The position numbers and the translations under genes were made by a program. From Rossellomorea aquimaris (GTDB lineage: Bacteria; Bacillota; Bacilli; Bacillales; Bacillaceae_B): a stretch of 64,000 bases of DNA. Every line of letters begins with the position of its first letter. Positions within the stretch are counted from its first letter, which is position 1. The notes beneath the pieces are model-generated. The model did no database searches, was not told where the DNA came from, and saw nothing but the letters and a program-made list of their open reading frames with translations. Shown here one piece after another: positions 17,523 to 26,386 of the stretch. The stretch spans positions 372,001 through 436,000 of the forward strand of contig NZ_MINN01000074.1 of the NCBI RefSeq assembly GCF_001877785.1. Direction: 5' to 3'.

Positions 17523-18347
17523 TTGTCTGTAAATATAGAGAATACAAAAATGAATGATATCGCTCAATCTATCATTAAACTTAAAGATGAAATGGCAGAT
17601 CAGAGAGCGTTTGATAATAAGGATAATTACTCAAATGCAATAAGTGGGGAATTAAAAGAATGGCGCCATAACCTGATTAATATTTATGCCCAATCAATAA
17701 CTGAATCACTTGATACATCATACGATCATATTAATAAATGGGGAGAACAGGCAGTAAATCTTCTGATAGATTTAGATCTCCCATTAGATATCGCAATAGA
17801 AGAAATCAGGAATTACAGAGATAAAATCGGAAAAATCATAAGCGAAGAAGCTGAAGCACAGCAGCTTACGTATATTGAATTTTATAATGTACTTTCCCGA
17901 TTTAATTCTGTAGTCGACCGGGCAGTTCACTGGCTCAGTATTTCTTATAGTAAAAAATACTATTCAAGAATTTATGCTGCCGAATCAGTTGCATTGGAAC
18001 TCTCGGTGCCTGTTATCAAAGTCACCGATACTATCGGGATTCTTCCTTTAGTCGGTGATATTGATACAAAACGGGCTCATGAATTAATGGACAAAGCGCT
18101 CATAAAAGGGTCCGAGCTTGGACTTGATCATATCATCCTGGATTTATCAGGTGTTCCTATCATCGATACGATGGTTGCAGACCGGATTTTCAAAGTAATC
18201 GACGCCCTGGGTCTTTCCGGTATCCATGCCATTTTGACAGGCATTCGTCCAGAAATTGCCCAAACCATGATCAATCTGGGAATCAACATTTCAACGATCC
18301 CTATCTATTCAAGTCTTCACATCGCAATGAAGGCATTGCAGGAATAG
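17523..18347 (+). CDS. RsbR-family stressosome protein (STAS domain)
   Basis: The protein is about 274 residues. The N-terminal 150 are helical as in RsbR sensors, followed by a STAS domain (PVIKVTDTIGILPLVGDID onwards). Both threonines phosphorylated in B. subtilis RsbRA have equivalents here, in GDIDTKRA (T182) and GVPIIDTMVA (T216). RsbR proteins build the stressosome with RsbS and control SigB through RsbT. TTG 17523 has AGGGGG eight bases upstream; TTG 17520 is nearly as good. No rsbS or rsbT is adjacent, so this is a detached paralogue. Confidence 0.87.
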   Translation: MSVNIENTKMNDIAQSIIKLKDEMADQRAFDNKDNYSNAISGELKEWRHNLINIYAQSITESLDTSYDHINKWGEQAVNLLIDLDLPLDIAIEEIRNYRDKIGKIISEEAEAQQLTYIEFYNVLSRFNSVVDRAVHWLSISYSKKYYSRIYAAESVALELSVPVIKVTDTIGILPLVGDIDTKRAHELMDKALIKGSELGLDHIILDLSGVPIIDTMVADRIFKVIDALGLSGIHAILTGIRPEIAQTMINLGINISTIPIYSSLHIAMKALQE

Positions 18348-18356
18348 TGACTGATT

Positions 18357-18396
18357 AAAAGGGGGAGAACCAGCAGATTGGTTCTCCCCCTTTTAT
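18357..18396. terminator. strong terminator
   Basis: AAAAGGGGGAGAACCA pairs with TGGTTCTCCCCCTTTT, followed by a T-rich tract. It serves the RsbR gene and overlaps the end of the convergent gene. Confidence 0.9.
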
Positions 18397-19058
18397 TAAT
18401 CATAATACTTTACAATCTCAAACACGACTGCAAGCATTGGAAGTGGCAGCTCGCCCTCTTTTGCGTCGATAAAAACCTTTCGTGGTGGAAGCTTTCGTTG
18501 GAAAGTGATTAAAGCACTCTCTCTGTTTCCACTATGAAACTTTATCACCCCATATTTAAGGTCACTTGAAACTTCGATTATTCCACCTTTAAAAGGGAAT
18601 GACAAGTCAATGTACCTTCGTTTTTCTGAATAACTATTTATTTTAAAACTATCCTTGATTTCACCTTCTCTGACTTCAACTTCCCAGCTGCTATGAAGGA
18701 ATTTTTCTTTACCTTTTATATTTTTGACGGTGATTACCAGACTCTCATCATGATTCTTGCCAATCAGCTTAATATGATTACGCGGCGAAAAGAAAGCAAA
18801 TATCTGCTCTAGTCTGGTGATGAAGATCCGTTGTACGGATCCTGCATAATTCGTCTTTACGTCAATGATTTCAGCAGGTTTTTCTGAAATCCTAAAACGG
18901 TTCTCATAGAAGATGGCTTTGTCCGCAATCTTTCCGTCCCCTCCTGTTTGTAAATTCTTCTCAGCCCTTGTCACCCAATATCCTACCCCCACAAACAATA
19001 TAAATACGATGATGACCATGATGTAAAACCATGATGGAACAATTCCTGATGAGTACAT
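18396..19058 (-). CDS. membrane-anchored hypothetical protein
   Basis: The 220-residue protein has one N-terminal span (WFYIMVIIVFILFVGVGYWV) followed by a beta-rich domain of roughly 180 residues (KLIGKNHDESLVITVK, KYGVIKFHSGNRESALITF). The short N-terminus before the span and the Arg after it suggest a cytoplasmic domain. The shape recalls bacterial tubby-C/LURP-like domains, but I cannot confirm this. GGGAGG precedes the ATG. Single gene converging on rsbR. Confidence 0.7.
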   Translation of the reverse strand: MYSSGIVPSWFYIMVIIVFILFVGVGYWVTRAEKNLQTGGDGKIADKAIFYENRFRISEKPAEIIDVKTNYAGSVQRIFITRLEQIFAFFSPRNHIKLIGKNHDESLVITVKNIKGKEKFLHSSWEVEVREGEIKDSFKINSYSEKRRYIDLSFPFKGGIIEVSSDLKYGVIKFHSGNRESALITFQRKLPPRKVFIDAKEGELPLPMLAVVFEIVKYYD

Positions 19059-19145
19059 TGCTGCTGCCTCCCTCTCTTATTTCATGTTGACCCTCGTTAC
19101 AGCTTTAAAACTTTATAGTGCCTGAGGGAAGTATTAAATTGGTAT

Positions 19146-19700
19146 CTATTTGAACTTTTTTAATACGTCGTTTACGTTAAGTCTCCAAATCATATGATGG
19201 TTTCCTTCACCCCAATAATTTTTCAGACAATAAAGCGGAGTTCCAAACTTTCTTTTCCAGATATTTTGAGATTGACGAAACCCGCTGTCCAGGCAAACCT
19301 CCGTTATTCCTTTATTAAGAAGAAGCAGGAACATTTCTTGCATCATTAAATTCCCTATCCCCTTTTGTTGATAAGCTGGATCAACGAATACAGTACCTAC
19401 TTCATATTGATATCTGAAGGTTTTATCTGTACCATTAATGATGAGCTGACTCGGCGGACCATATTCAATGGTACCTATGATTCTTTGTCCATTAATCGCA
19501 ATAAGGAAATAACGTTCTATTCCCCCACTTTGCAAATCGGCTTCTAAGTAAGATTTCTTCGTATTGATTTCCTGTTCCAGATCATCAGCGTTAGCCTCAA
19601 TTTGCTCTTTTAGAAAAGTATCTGTAATCACTATTTTGAAAAAACGGTGTAAATAATCAATATCACTGTACTCAGGTCTTCTAATCTCTATATTCAACAT
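19146..19700 (-). CDS. GNAT family N-acetyltransferase
   Basis: The 184-residue protein has EIRRPEYSDIDYLHRFF at the start, VGTVFVDPAYQQKGIGNLM (acetyl-CoA loop QQKGIGN) in the middle and EVCLDSGFRQSQNIWKRKFG near the end, a GNAT layout. ATG 19698-19700 is chosen because AAGGAG lies five bases upstream; an in-frame ATG 14 codons earlier has no site. The gene is divergent from the GNAT at 19819. The substrate is unknown. Confidence 0.87.
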   Translation of the reverse strand: MLNIEIRRPEYSDIDYLHRFFKIVITDTFLKEQIEANADDLEQEINTKKSYLEADLQSGGIERYFLIAINGQRIIGTIEYGPPSQLIINGTDKTFRYQYEVGTVFVDPAYQQKGIGNLMMQEMFLLLLNKGITEVCLDSGFRQSQNIWKRKFGTPLYCLKNYWGEGNHHMIWRLNVNDVLKKFK

Positions 19701-19818
19701 AGGATCTCCTTCGCATATTGCATATTGAGGCAGAACTGCCATCTATTTAATATTCATACCTATTAAAATAATTCTCATATAAAATAATCATATACTATTT
19801 ATGTAAGGAGCGAGAAAC

Positions 19819-20343
19819 GTGAACTTGACTTATGAAGTCTTGCCTGAGGATAAAGTTGACTGCCTGCGGGATAGCTGCAATGAGCTGATGAAATTCCAAC
19901 AATCAGCCGCTTCAATAAGACCTGAGCTTTTCGATGATATGAGCTTTGAGACAAGATTGATACCATCTATTGAAAAAGCCATACAAAATTTCATCGTAGT
20001 CGTTAAAGACGCTGACCGTATTGTGGGGTATGTTTATTCGAATATCTCTCCAAAGGAAACTTACTCAAATGATTTTGCCACTTTTTTTGACATGGCAACT
20101 GTCAGAAAACCTTATGTAGGATGTCTCTCACAGTTTTATATTAAAGAAGGGTATAGAAAATATGGAATCGGCTCGAGGCTTTTTGGAATGTCGATGGATT
20201 GGCTGAACCATTTCAATGAAGTTGATGACGTCTTCATCTTTGTTTCAAACGGAAATATGGCTGCGCTTGAATTTTATAAGAGAAAAGGATTTACAGTCAG
20301 TCACGAGATCCTTGGCGGATTCATTACAGTTTTAAGAAACTAA
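19819..20343 (+). CDS. GNAT family N-acetyltransferase
   Basis: The 174-residue protein opens TYEVLPEDKVDCLRD and has the acetyl-CoA region CLSQFYIKEGYRKYGIGSRLF (RKYGIGS), then FIFVSNGNMAALEFYKRKGF, the characteristic GNAT C-terminal strand-helix-strand. GTG is the start, with AAGGAG eight bases upstream. It stands alone and is divergent from 19146-19700. No substrate can be inferred. Confidence 0.88.
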   Translation: MNLTYEVLPEDKVDCLRDSCNELMKFQQSAASIRPELFDDMSFETRLIPSIEKAIQNFIVVVKDADRIVGYVYSNISPKETYSNDFATFFDMATVRKPYVGCLSQFYIKEGYRKYGIGSRLFGMSMDWLNHFNEVDDVFIFVSNGNMAALEFYKRKGFTVSHEILGGFITVLRN

Positions 20344-20383
20344 ACTTCCTTGTTTAAAGTGGGCTTGAAGCTGACTGCATAAG

Positions 20384-20413
20384 AAAAGGAGTCTTAATAG
20401 GCAGACTCCCAAT
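20384..20413 (-). terminator. terminator of the DUF3892 gene
   Basis: GGAGTCT (20388-20394) pairs with AGACTCC (20403-20409); on the minus strand a TTTTCTT run follows. It begins two bases after the gene's stop. Confidence 0.65.
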
Positions 20414-20414
20414 T

Positions 20415-20729
20415 CTAAAAATGCGGCAGATTGTTAAGGTTGTTTTCTTCTATTCCATCCGGTTCACTGCGGATAATGTCCCTTCCGTATCTGTGAAAGA
20501 CATCTACATGCGCCAGCTTCCCTTTTTTTGCTTCCTCAAGAGCTGTCAGGTAATCAAGTTCCCGTCCGCTTTCTGTCTTAAAAGCGATAATATCATCGTC
20601 CCCATTCTTGCGGATGGCCACGATTTTTTCTGCAGCTGAATCAGCAGATTCTGCCGGTTCCTGTTGAAGATGATGTGCAGCTTCCTGTTTGTATTGTTCA
20701 TAAATTTGTTCAAAATTCTTGTTTTCCAA
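20415..20729 (-). CDS. DUF3892 domain protein
   Basis: The 104-residue protein has a hydrophilic N-terminal half, then the DUF3892 core: VAIRKNGDDDIIAFKTESG, ELDYLTALEEAKKGKL and HVDVFHRYGRDIIRSEPDG. The family is short, common in Bacillaceae, and of unknown function. TTG 20727-20729 is the start, with GGAGGTG six bases upstream. It reads as a single gene with its own terminator. Confidence 0.87.
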   Translation of the reverse strand: MENKNFEQIYEQYKQEAAHHLQQEPAESADSAAEKIVAIRKNGDDDIIAFKTESGRELDYLTALEEAKKGKLAHVDVFHRYGRDIIRSEPDGIEENNLNNLPHF

Positions 20730-20851
20730 AATTACACCTCCCGAACATATGTTTAGTATGGGCGGGAGGCGTTGCTTTTATGATTGGATTAACAAAAAAC
20801 AACGAACTCGGTTTACATAATAAAGTTATGATATATTATAAAAACAAAAAT

Positions 20852-21691
20852 CTATTTACCAGGTTCAAGTACCAGATACTCCCTTAACGTCTGCTGTAAT
20901 GTACCTTTGATCAGCCCTTCCTTATGAAAACTGACGCCTGAATGAATCATCTTTTTTACCAGATCAGCGCGCAATCCGGTCATGACAGCTTCGCACCCCA
21001 TCATATTGATGCCTCCTAATAACCTTTTAAGATGGACGATAATGTCAATTTCCATCTCTGCTACCCCTGACATATCAATGATCAAGGTCTGAATTTTCAA
21101 TGAAGCAATATTCATTAATATTTTTTCTTCAATCGTTTGTATCCTATAGGAATCAATCGTTCCAATCAGTGGAAGTACGGCTATCATAGAACTGATAGGG
21201 ATGATAGGAACCGATAAATGTTCAACGAGCTTTCTTTGAGATAAGAGCTGCCGGTCCTTATAGTCTGAATAGCTTATAAAAAAGTTGTTCAAGAAGCGGT
21301 CGACATTATCATTGATCCTTTTTTCTAATTCGTAGAACTGTTCCCGTTCTGATAGAGCTTCATGCTTTTTGTCGAATTTATAAAGAAAGTGCCATAAAGT
21401 ACGTCTTATCGCCTGCACCCATTCAAGCTTAAAGGAAAGGGTAAGTGAATGCTCTGCCCAGGCAACGCCTTCGATTTTAGCAAATTCCTCCAATTCTTTT
21501 TCATGGCTCTCGGCGATATAAACCACGAGTTTTTCTGCATTCTTAAGAAGATCAATATTCCCTTTTTTTAAAATATCATTGATCTTACTTCCAACGTTTA
21601 CAGCTTCAGATAGCAGTTTTTCCTGAAAATTTTTCCGATTTGCCACTATGAATGCTGAAATTTCCTTCTTGTTCTCGAAAGTGGTACCCAT
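20852..21691 (-). CDS. RsbR-like STAS protein lacking a phospho-acceptor threonine
   Basis: The 279-residue protein has an alpha-helical sensor-like N-terminus (SHEKELEEFAKIEGVAWAEH) and a C-terminal STAS domain (VPIIPISSMIAVLPLIGTID). The first phosphorylation position is Ser (S181, in GTIDSYR); the second, normally D-T after the SGV motif, is E214-I215 (SGVAEMEIDII). It should therefore differ from ordinary RsbR paralogues in response to RsbT. ATG 21689-21691 has AAGGGGAG seven bases upstream; an ATG 43 codons earlier lacks a site. Confidence 0.83.
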   Translation of the reverse strand: MGTTFENKKEISAFIVANRKNFQEKLLSEAVNVGSKINDILKKGNIDLLKNAEKLVVYIAESHEKELEEFAKIEGVAWAEHSLTLSFKLEWVQAIRRTLWHFLYKFDKKHEALSEREQFYELEKRINDNVDRFLNNFFISYSDYKDRQLLSQRKLVEHLSVPIIPISSMIAVLPLIGTIDSYRIQTIEEKILMNIASLKIQTLIIDMSGVAEMEIDIIVHLKRLLGGINMMGCEAVMTGLRADLVKKMIHSGVSFHKEGLIKGTLQQTLREYLVLEPGK

Positions 21692-21900
21692 AGAAAAACT
21701 CCCCTTTGAAATAGATTGTACATGGTATATATTCGCTCTAGATGAAAGAAAATCCTTCCTGAGACAAAGTCCACAATTGAAAGAGGCCAATGACTTATAC
21801 AAATGAGGATAAACATTCAATCTTTATTCCCCTGGAAGCTTATAATTAAATGCATTAGTATTATCTGAAGCTAAATGGTCATTATTCATGGATCTTTCAA

Positions 21901-21946
21901 TAAAAAGAAGAAGCATAAGCAAATTCGCTATACTTCTTCATACCTG
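21901..21946 (-). terminator. terminator of the nucleotidyltransferase gene
   Basis: On the minus strand GAAGAAGTATA pairs with TATGCTTCTTC with one mismatch, followed by TTTTTATTG. Confidence 0.6.
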
Positions 21947-21975
21947 CTGACTTGCTATTGGAGCTTGCGTACAAG

Positions 21976-22803
21976 CTACTTTGAGTAGTTCAGTCTTTTC
22001 TTCTTCTCGCTGTTTATCAATTCAGGAAACTGCTTTTCCACCAGTAAAGTCGTTTCATCGATTAAATCAGTAAGAGCCGCTACACTGTTCTCCGGTTTGC
22101 CCGATAGAATTTCAGTTAATCTTTCATATAGATTATCAGGTCTAAACTCCATTAGCGCAATACTATTCTGCATCCACTTAAATGCCGGATGGTGAACATA
22201 CATTTTATTCAAGCCGAATAAAACACCAAGAAGTTTCTTCGCTGCATCACATATTACACTATACAACATAAGCCAGTCCTGCCGATTCAATAGCGCTTTT
22301 CGATTATGCCACCGGTTACCAAAGTCCAAATTTTCAAGAATCATTTCTTTAGCTAACTTCTCCGGATATGTATGGAGAATATTCTTCAATTGAGTGATTT
22401 TCTCTTCCCCAAATAACGACTGACCATAATAAACCGAGGATGCAATACATTGTTTATCGTAATCAGTCTCACTCCGGCTTACTACATCTTCAATCATCTT
22501 TTCGACGGATGAAGTTAGATAACTGCTGATTTCGAATTTCACACCTTCTCTTGTCACATATGCTTCTGACCATTCTTCATCTTCGTAAGGATGATAGGAA
22601 AGAATTTTACCGTTTACTTTGTTTATTGGGGAGAGCCGATCATCGTCGGTCGGAGGATCATTCCAGAAAATATGCAATTCGATATCCGAATGCTCATCTT
22701 GCCAGCCCCGTGACACAGAACCAGCAAGAAGGATGGATTCCACCTTTGGGTTTTGCTGATAAATCTTTGCCCTTTCAACTGATTGTTTTTTAAAAATGTC
22801 CAT
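21976..22803 (-). CDS. nucleotidyltransferase-domain protein
   Basis: The 275-residue protein has the polymerase-beta/aminoglycoside-transferase signature GSVSRGWQDEHSDIEL at 28-43, where GS and the acidic pair bind nucleotide and metal. A helical C-terminal domain follows (NRWHNRKALLNRQDWLMLY). The second acidic residue is Glu (SDIEL). Relatives transfer AMP or similar to small molecules or act as toxins; no antitoxin gene is adjacent, so antibiotic or metabolite modification is a possibility only. GAGG precedes the ATG at a long spacing. Confidence 0.8.
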   Translation of the reverse strand: MDIFKKQSVERAKIYQQNPKVESILLAGSVSRGWQDEHSDIELHIFWNDPPTDDDRLSPINKVNGKILSYHPYEDEEWSEAYVTREGVKFEISSYLTSSVEKMIEDVVSRSETDYDKQCIASSVYYGQSLFGEEKITQLKNILHTYPEKLAKEMILENLDFGNRWHNRKALLNRQDWLMLYSVICDAAKKLLGVLFGLNKMYVHHPAFKWMQNSIALMEFRPDNLYERLTEILSGKPENSVAALTDLIDETTLLVEKQFPELINSEKKKRLNYSK

Positions 22804-22836
22804 TATGACTTTTCCTCACTCCAACGTTTTATAAAT

Positions 22837-23634
22837 TCATTTCATATCACTTGGTCTTGTTGCTTCCCCCTTATACGTATATATCCAGGTAACAATCGTG
22901 GTACTGTCCCTCACCCCATTTAATTCGATTCTGTTCATCAGCTTATACACTCCCTCTTCTAACGAAGCATCACAGAATTCAGCTTGAATACGTTCAGGGG
23001 CTTCATATACTTTACCAGGGCATTCCGTCAGTCCGTCAGTAGTCAAGAATATATGATTATCACCTGGCCTCAGCTCTTTCACTCCTGTACTGTAGCTTGG
23101 TACAAGTTTATTATAAGTACTGTTATTTCCAACCCATTCAAAGAAACTTCGATGATTCTGTTGATATTCACCCAGCGCGGTCAATTCTGGATGGAATATA
23201 TGCAGAATACAATCACCAATGGAAAACCACCATATAAAATTTTCTTTTCTCAAAACGAATAAACAAGCAGTTTCACCTTGTACCTTGCTTGATTGCATTA
23301 TGAAATCATCACTGAGGAATGTGTGCATTAAAAAGTTCTGCAAATCAATGAAGGATTCAGGAAGCTGCTTATTTATCATTTCATGGATACTCTCTTGATT
23401 GCTTTCAATAGTGTTAAGTACGAGTTCAACACTTTCAGCTGAATCATGACCATCGAGAATGGCAGCAAACTCCCATTCTCCTGGAGAACACCATACAAGG
23501 CAGCCATCTTCATTTTTGTACTGACCTGCAGATGAATTCCCTCCAAACTGCCCAATTACTACTTTATTGATGGATTGTATAAAAATTTCATCGACATAGT
23601 TGTTATAGCTGCCAACCCAGCTATATTTCTCCAT
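22837..23634 (-). CDS. PP2C-type Ser/Thr protein phosphatase
   Basis: The 265-residue protein has the PP2C metal-binding series in order: NEDG near 42, AAILDGHDS near 57-65, GETACLFVL near 120, WFSIGDC near 136, LTTDGLTE near 197, and RDSTTIVTW near 240. These acidic residues bind the two Mn/Mg ions used to remove phosphate from Ser/Thr. It differs from the SigB regulators RsbU and RsbX. No partner kinase is adjacent. AAGGAGA precedes the ATG; it follows the nucleotidyltransferase gene closely on the same strand. Confidence 0.87.
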   Translation of the reverse strand: MEKYSWVGSYNNYVDEIFIQSINKVVIGQFGGNSSAGQYKNEDGCLVWCSPGEWEFAAILDGHDSAESVELVLNTIESNQESIHEMINKQLPESFIDLQNFLMHTFLSDDFIMQSSKVQGETACLFVLRKENFIWWFSIGDCILHIFHPELTALGEYQQNHRSFFEWVGNNSTYNKLVPSYSTGVKELRPGDNHIFLTTDGLTECPGKVYEAPERIQAEFCDASLEEGVYKLMNRIELNGVRDSTTIVTWIYTYKGEATRPSDMK

Positions 23635-23655
23635 AAGTATTCTCCTTTATTGTCC

Positions 23656-24162
23656 TCAGCCATTTAAAAGTTTAGACATATAATATTCATCATGGAAATC
23701 ACCGTTTATATTCAAAGAATTCCTTTTTGTGCCTTCTACTTCAAAGCCGCGCTTTTTGTAGAGTCCGATTCCAAGGGTGTTGCCGGTAACAGCTGTCAGC
23801 TCTAACCTTGAAATCCCGTGTTTCCCTGCCCATTCTTCGACAGCCTCAAATAGTGATGTCCCCGCTCCCTGTCCTCTGAACTCCTTTAATATGCCAACTG
23901 CGAGATATGCAGAATGTCTGGTCCTTTTCGCAGAGCCCCCAAGCGCAAAAAGGTATCCTATCATGATGCCGTCTTTCTCGGCAGTTAATATTACTGCATT
24001 TTCCTGCGATTCAAACCTTTCAATCATCTTTATTTGTTTCTCCAGGGTCATTTGACGTTCACCTGGTTCCATCAGCATGAATTCGGACTGATTCTCAACA
24101 TTCTTGATTAAATGCATTAATTTTTCTGCTTCTTCTTTTTTTACTGCTCTAATAATGATCAT
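23656..24162 (-). CDS. GNAT family N-acetyltransferase
   Basis: The 168-residue protein shows IIIRAVKKEEAEKLMHLI at the start, HSAYLAVGILKEFRGQGAGTSLF (acetyl-CoA loop RGQGAGTS) at mid-length and LTAVTGNTLGIGLYKKRGFE near the end. The last is the YKKRGF signature of GNAT proteins. GGAGTG lies before the ATG. It is 21 bases upstream of the PP2C gene on the same strand and could share its transcript. The substrate is unknown. Confidence 0.9.
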   Translation of the reverse strand: MIIIRAVKKEEAEKLMHLIKNVENQSEFMLMEPGERQMTLEKQIKMIERFESQENAVILTAEKDGIMIGYLFALGGSAKRTRHSAYLAVGILKEFRGQGAGTSLFEAVEEWAGKHGISRLELTAVTGNTLGIGLYKKRGFEVEGTKRNSLNINGDFHDEYYMSKLLNG

Positions 24163-24197
24163 AAGTACACTCCATCTATTTTTCTATCAATTATTAC

Positions 24198-24758
24198 CTA
24201 CCAATTTACTACCGGTTTATCTAATTGAGGCTTAAACCCAAGTTCTTTTGAAGCAGCCATAATAAACTCTTTGCGGAAATAATAACTGCGGTGATAGACA
24301 ATTTTATCATTCTCGATCTCATGATATTGGATGTCGTGAATTTCAGGTACCTCGCCATTATCATTAAATACAACAATGACCTCCTTATCCCAAAGCAATT
24401 GCCTCTCAGCACGGTAGCCTGGCAGGCCGTACTTCAATGAACCTGAACGCATCTCTGACTTGGTGAATTCCTGAAAACCCAAGCCCGCTTCATTATGTGC
24501 CGTATCACTGAGCAGCTCTAGGATCCCTTCTACGTTTCCTTCATTTAGGGCGGTTAAATAAACCTCTATCACCTGGCTCTTATCAATTGGTTGACCTTTT
24601 TTTCGAAATTCATCCCGCGGCGGATGTTCTTTTATTTCCTTTTTCATTCTCCTTACTGTGGCATATACCGCTCCCCTTGTAGTGTGAACCATCCCTGCTG
24701 TTTCTTCGGCAGTAAACGAAAATACCTCTTTATAAAATCCTCCTATTTTCGTTCTCAT
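24198..24758 (-). pseudogene. C-terminal remnant of a SigJ-like ECF sigma factor with SnoaL-like domain
   Basis: The frame begins inside sigma region 4: FSFTAEETAGMVHTTRGAVYATVRRMKKE corresponds to the helix-turn-helix that follows the DVFSYS-like motif. It continues into a SnoaL/NTF2-like domain (VIEVYLTALNEGNVEGILELL). Sigma factors of this type are about 280-300 residues; all of region 2 is missing. No ribosome binding site precedes the apparent ATG, and 80 bases upstream are not coding in any frame for the missing part. I read it as a truncated, probably inactive gene. Confidence 0.7.
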
Positions 24759-24836
24759 TTATATAACGAATAAGAAGCGTGAAATTGTACTTGATTCACG
24801 AAATGATTTTTCATAAAGGGTCCTTTCCCTTTTAAG

Positions 24837-25253
24837 TTATTTCTTGATCATCATTTCTTTAAAAGCCGGGCTCAACTCACTCCAGACATCAAACGTGTTA
24901 CCATCCGGGTCTGTAAATATAAAATTCCTGCCTGCATGACCCCTGTTCTCTATTTCCCCAACAGTCACCCCTTTTTGAATAAATTCATCATGAAGCGAAT
25001 TCAGTGCTTCCATGCCTTCTACTTCAAAGGTTACCGAAAATCTCATACGCCCATTATGGTCCTTAAAGTTGGCCGTTTCCCCTTCCTTAGATTTAACAAG
25101 GAACAAGCTGTGATTTGCCAAATCAAGAATCGCTTTCTCTTCGTCTCTATATTTCAAGACAGCATCCAGGTTCACTGAATACCAGGAAACAGCTTTTTCC
25201 ACTTCACTTACGGGAATATAGGTAGTACCCACTCTCAATAAGGTGTGTCCCAT
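24837..25253 (-). CDS. VOC family protein (glyoxalase fold)
   Basis: The 138-residue protein has the VOC pattern: YIPVSEVEKAVSWYSVNLD, AILDLANHSLFLV and FIFTDPDGNTFDVWSE. VOC proteins are metal-dependent lyases, dioxygenases or resistance proteins; the role here is unknown. ATG 25251-25253 is selected because GAGAGGGG lies eight bases upstream, inside the end of the phosphatase gene. The two genes are therefore likely transcribed and translated together. Confidence 0.88.
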   Translation of the reverse strand: MGHTLLRVGTTYIPVSEVEKAVSWYSVNLDAVLKYRDEEKAILDLANHSLFLVKSKEGETANFKDHNGRMRFSVTFEVEGMEALNSLHDEFIQKGVTVGEIENRGHAGRNFIFTDPDGNTFDVWSELSPAFKEMMIKK

Positions 25254-25257
25254 TACA

Positions 25258-25800
25258 TTAACCCCTCTCAACAAATTTGTATTTATTGAATTTTCCATTA
25301 TCAGAAGAATACCTTAAGATATTCCGGTCTTCAGGTACGCCCTCAAAATAAGCTCCTATTCCTCCTGTGGTGCACTTGTGGCCGGATAAAAGAATATTCA
25401 CTCCTTGGTCAGGATGCTTTCTCTGTAGCTCCGCCATAAAACTAAAAATTCTCTTTAAAAAGTCCTGGATATCCTCCATTCCGCTATATACATTTCTGTC
25501 AGGCAGGATTCCATCTAACATGACTTCTTGCTTTCTTAACCCATCTGCTTCCCCTAAATCAAATACATCCAGTCGCTGCTCAATGATCGGCTTCATACCT
25601 GTTGAAATCTCAGCAGTCTGAATGGCTCTTTCCTGCGGTGAAGAAAAAACATAGTCGAATGCAGTATCTGTGAAAACTTCTCTTAATGCTTCTGCCTGCT
25701 TAATACCATCTTGGTTTAATGACTTTCCATTCCTGCCCTGCAGCCGTCCTTCTTTGTTTAAATCAGTCTGTCCGTGCCTGACAACATAAAGCAAGGTCAT
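25258..25800 (-). CDS. histidine phosphatase family protein
   Basis: The 180-residue protein starts LLYVVRHGQTDLNKEGRLQG, with the RHG phosphohistidine motif at 8-10. It has YVFSSPQERAIQTAEI (the second catalytic Arg region) and ILLSGHKCTTGG, with the second His. The family removes phosphates from small metabolites or acts as a phosphoglycerate mutase-like enzyme. It stands first of a two-gene unit with the VOC gene. Confidence 0.9.
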   Translation of the reverse strand: MTLLYVVRHGQTDLNKEGRLQGRNGKSLNQDGIKQAEALREVFTDTAFDYVFSSPQERAIQTAEISTGMKPIIEQRLDVFDLGEADGLRKQEVMLDGILPDRNVYSGMEDIQDFLKRIFSFMAELQRKHPDQGVNILLSGHKCTTGGIGAYFEGVPEDRNILRYSSDNGKFNKYKFVERG

Positions 25801-25921
25801 TCCTCCTCCATCTTACGAAATGAATAGATTGAATAATTTCCATATTAGTATAAAATAGTTCATATGGAAAATAAAGGCGATTATTGAACCGGAGTTATAA
25901 TGGAATTGGAGAGCAAAATTT

Positions 25922-26385
25922 ATGATTAATCTATTTTCATATAATTGGCAAGTCCGGGAAGAGTGGTTCAAATGGTTTAAGTCATTGCCTGAAGAAGAAT
26001 TAATAAAGCCGCGAATCGGAGGTATGGGCTGTATACTGCATAACCTGCTGCATGTGATTAATTGCGAAAGGATATGGATCAGCCAAATATCCGGGTCTCC
26101 GTGTGCGCCATAAGAATATAATGATTCTCAAACTCTGGAAGTAATTAATGATTATTCTAATAGAACTAAAATAAACACCATAAATTTATTGAAGATAGGT
26201 AAGCCCTGAATGAAAAGACATTGTCGGTTACGATACGGAATGGCAATACTTATGACTTTCCTTTAAAAAAAGTTCTTTTCCATATTGTTACACATGAAGT
26301 CCATCATATTGGACAGCTTTCTGTATGGTCCCGGGAAACCGGCAGATTATTTTTGCATTATATAAAGGCACATCTGTTATTTTGA
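25922..26385 (+). pseudogene. DinB-family gene, interrupted
   Basis: The N-terminal part (NLFSYNWQVREEWFKWFKSL, HNLLHVINCERIWI) is a DinB four-helix protein, with GGAGAG before its ATG. A TAA at 26111-26113 stops it after 63 residues. Recognisable sequence continues past this stop, then shifts frame near 26205 into a frame carrying FPLKKVLFHIVTHEVHHIGQLSVW. That is the second helix pair with the metal-binding His residues. At least one nonsense and one frameshift lesion are present, and the end runs into a convergent gene. DinB proteins are metal-dependent thiol-transferase-like proteins. Confidence 0.82.
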
Positions 26386-26386
26386 T

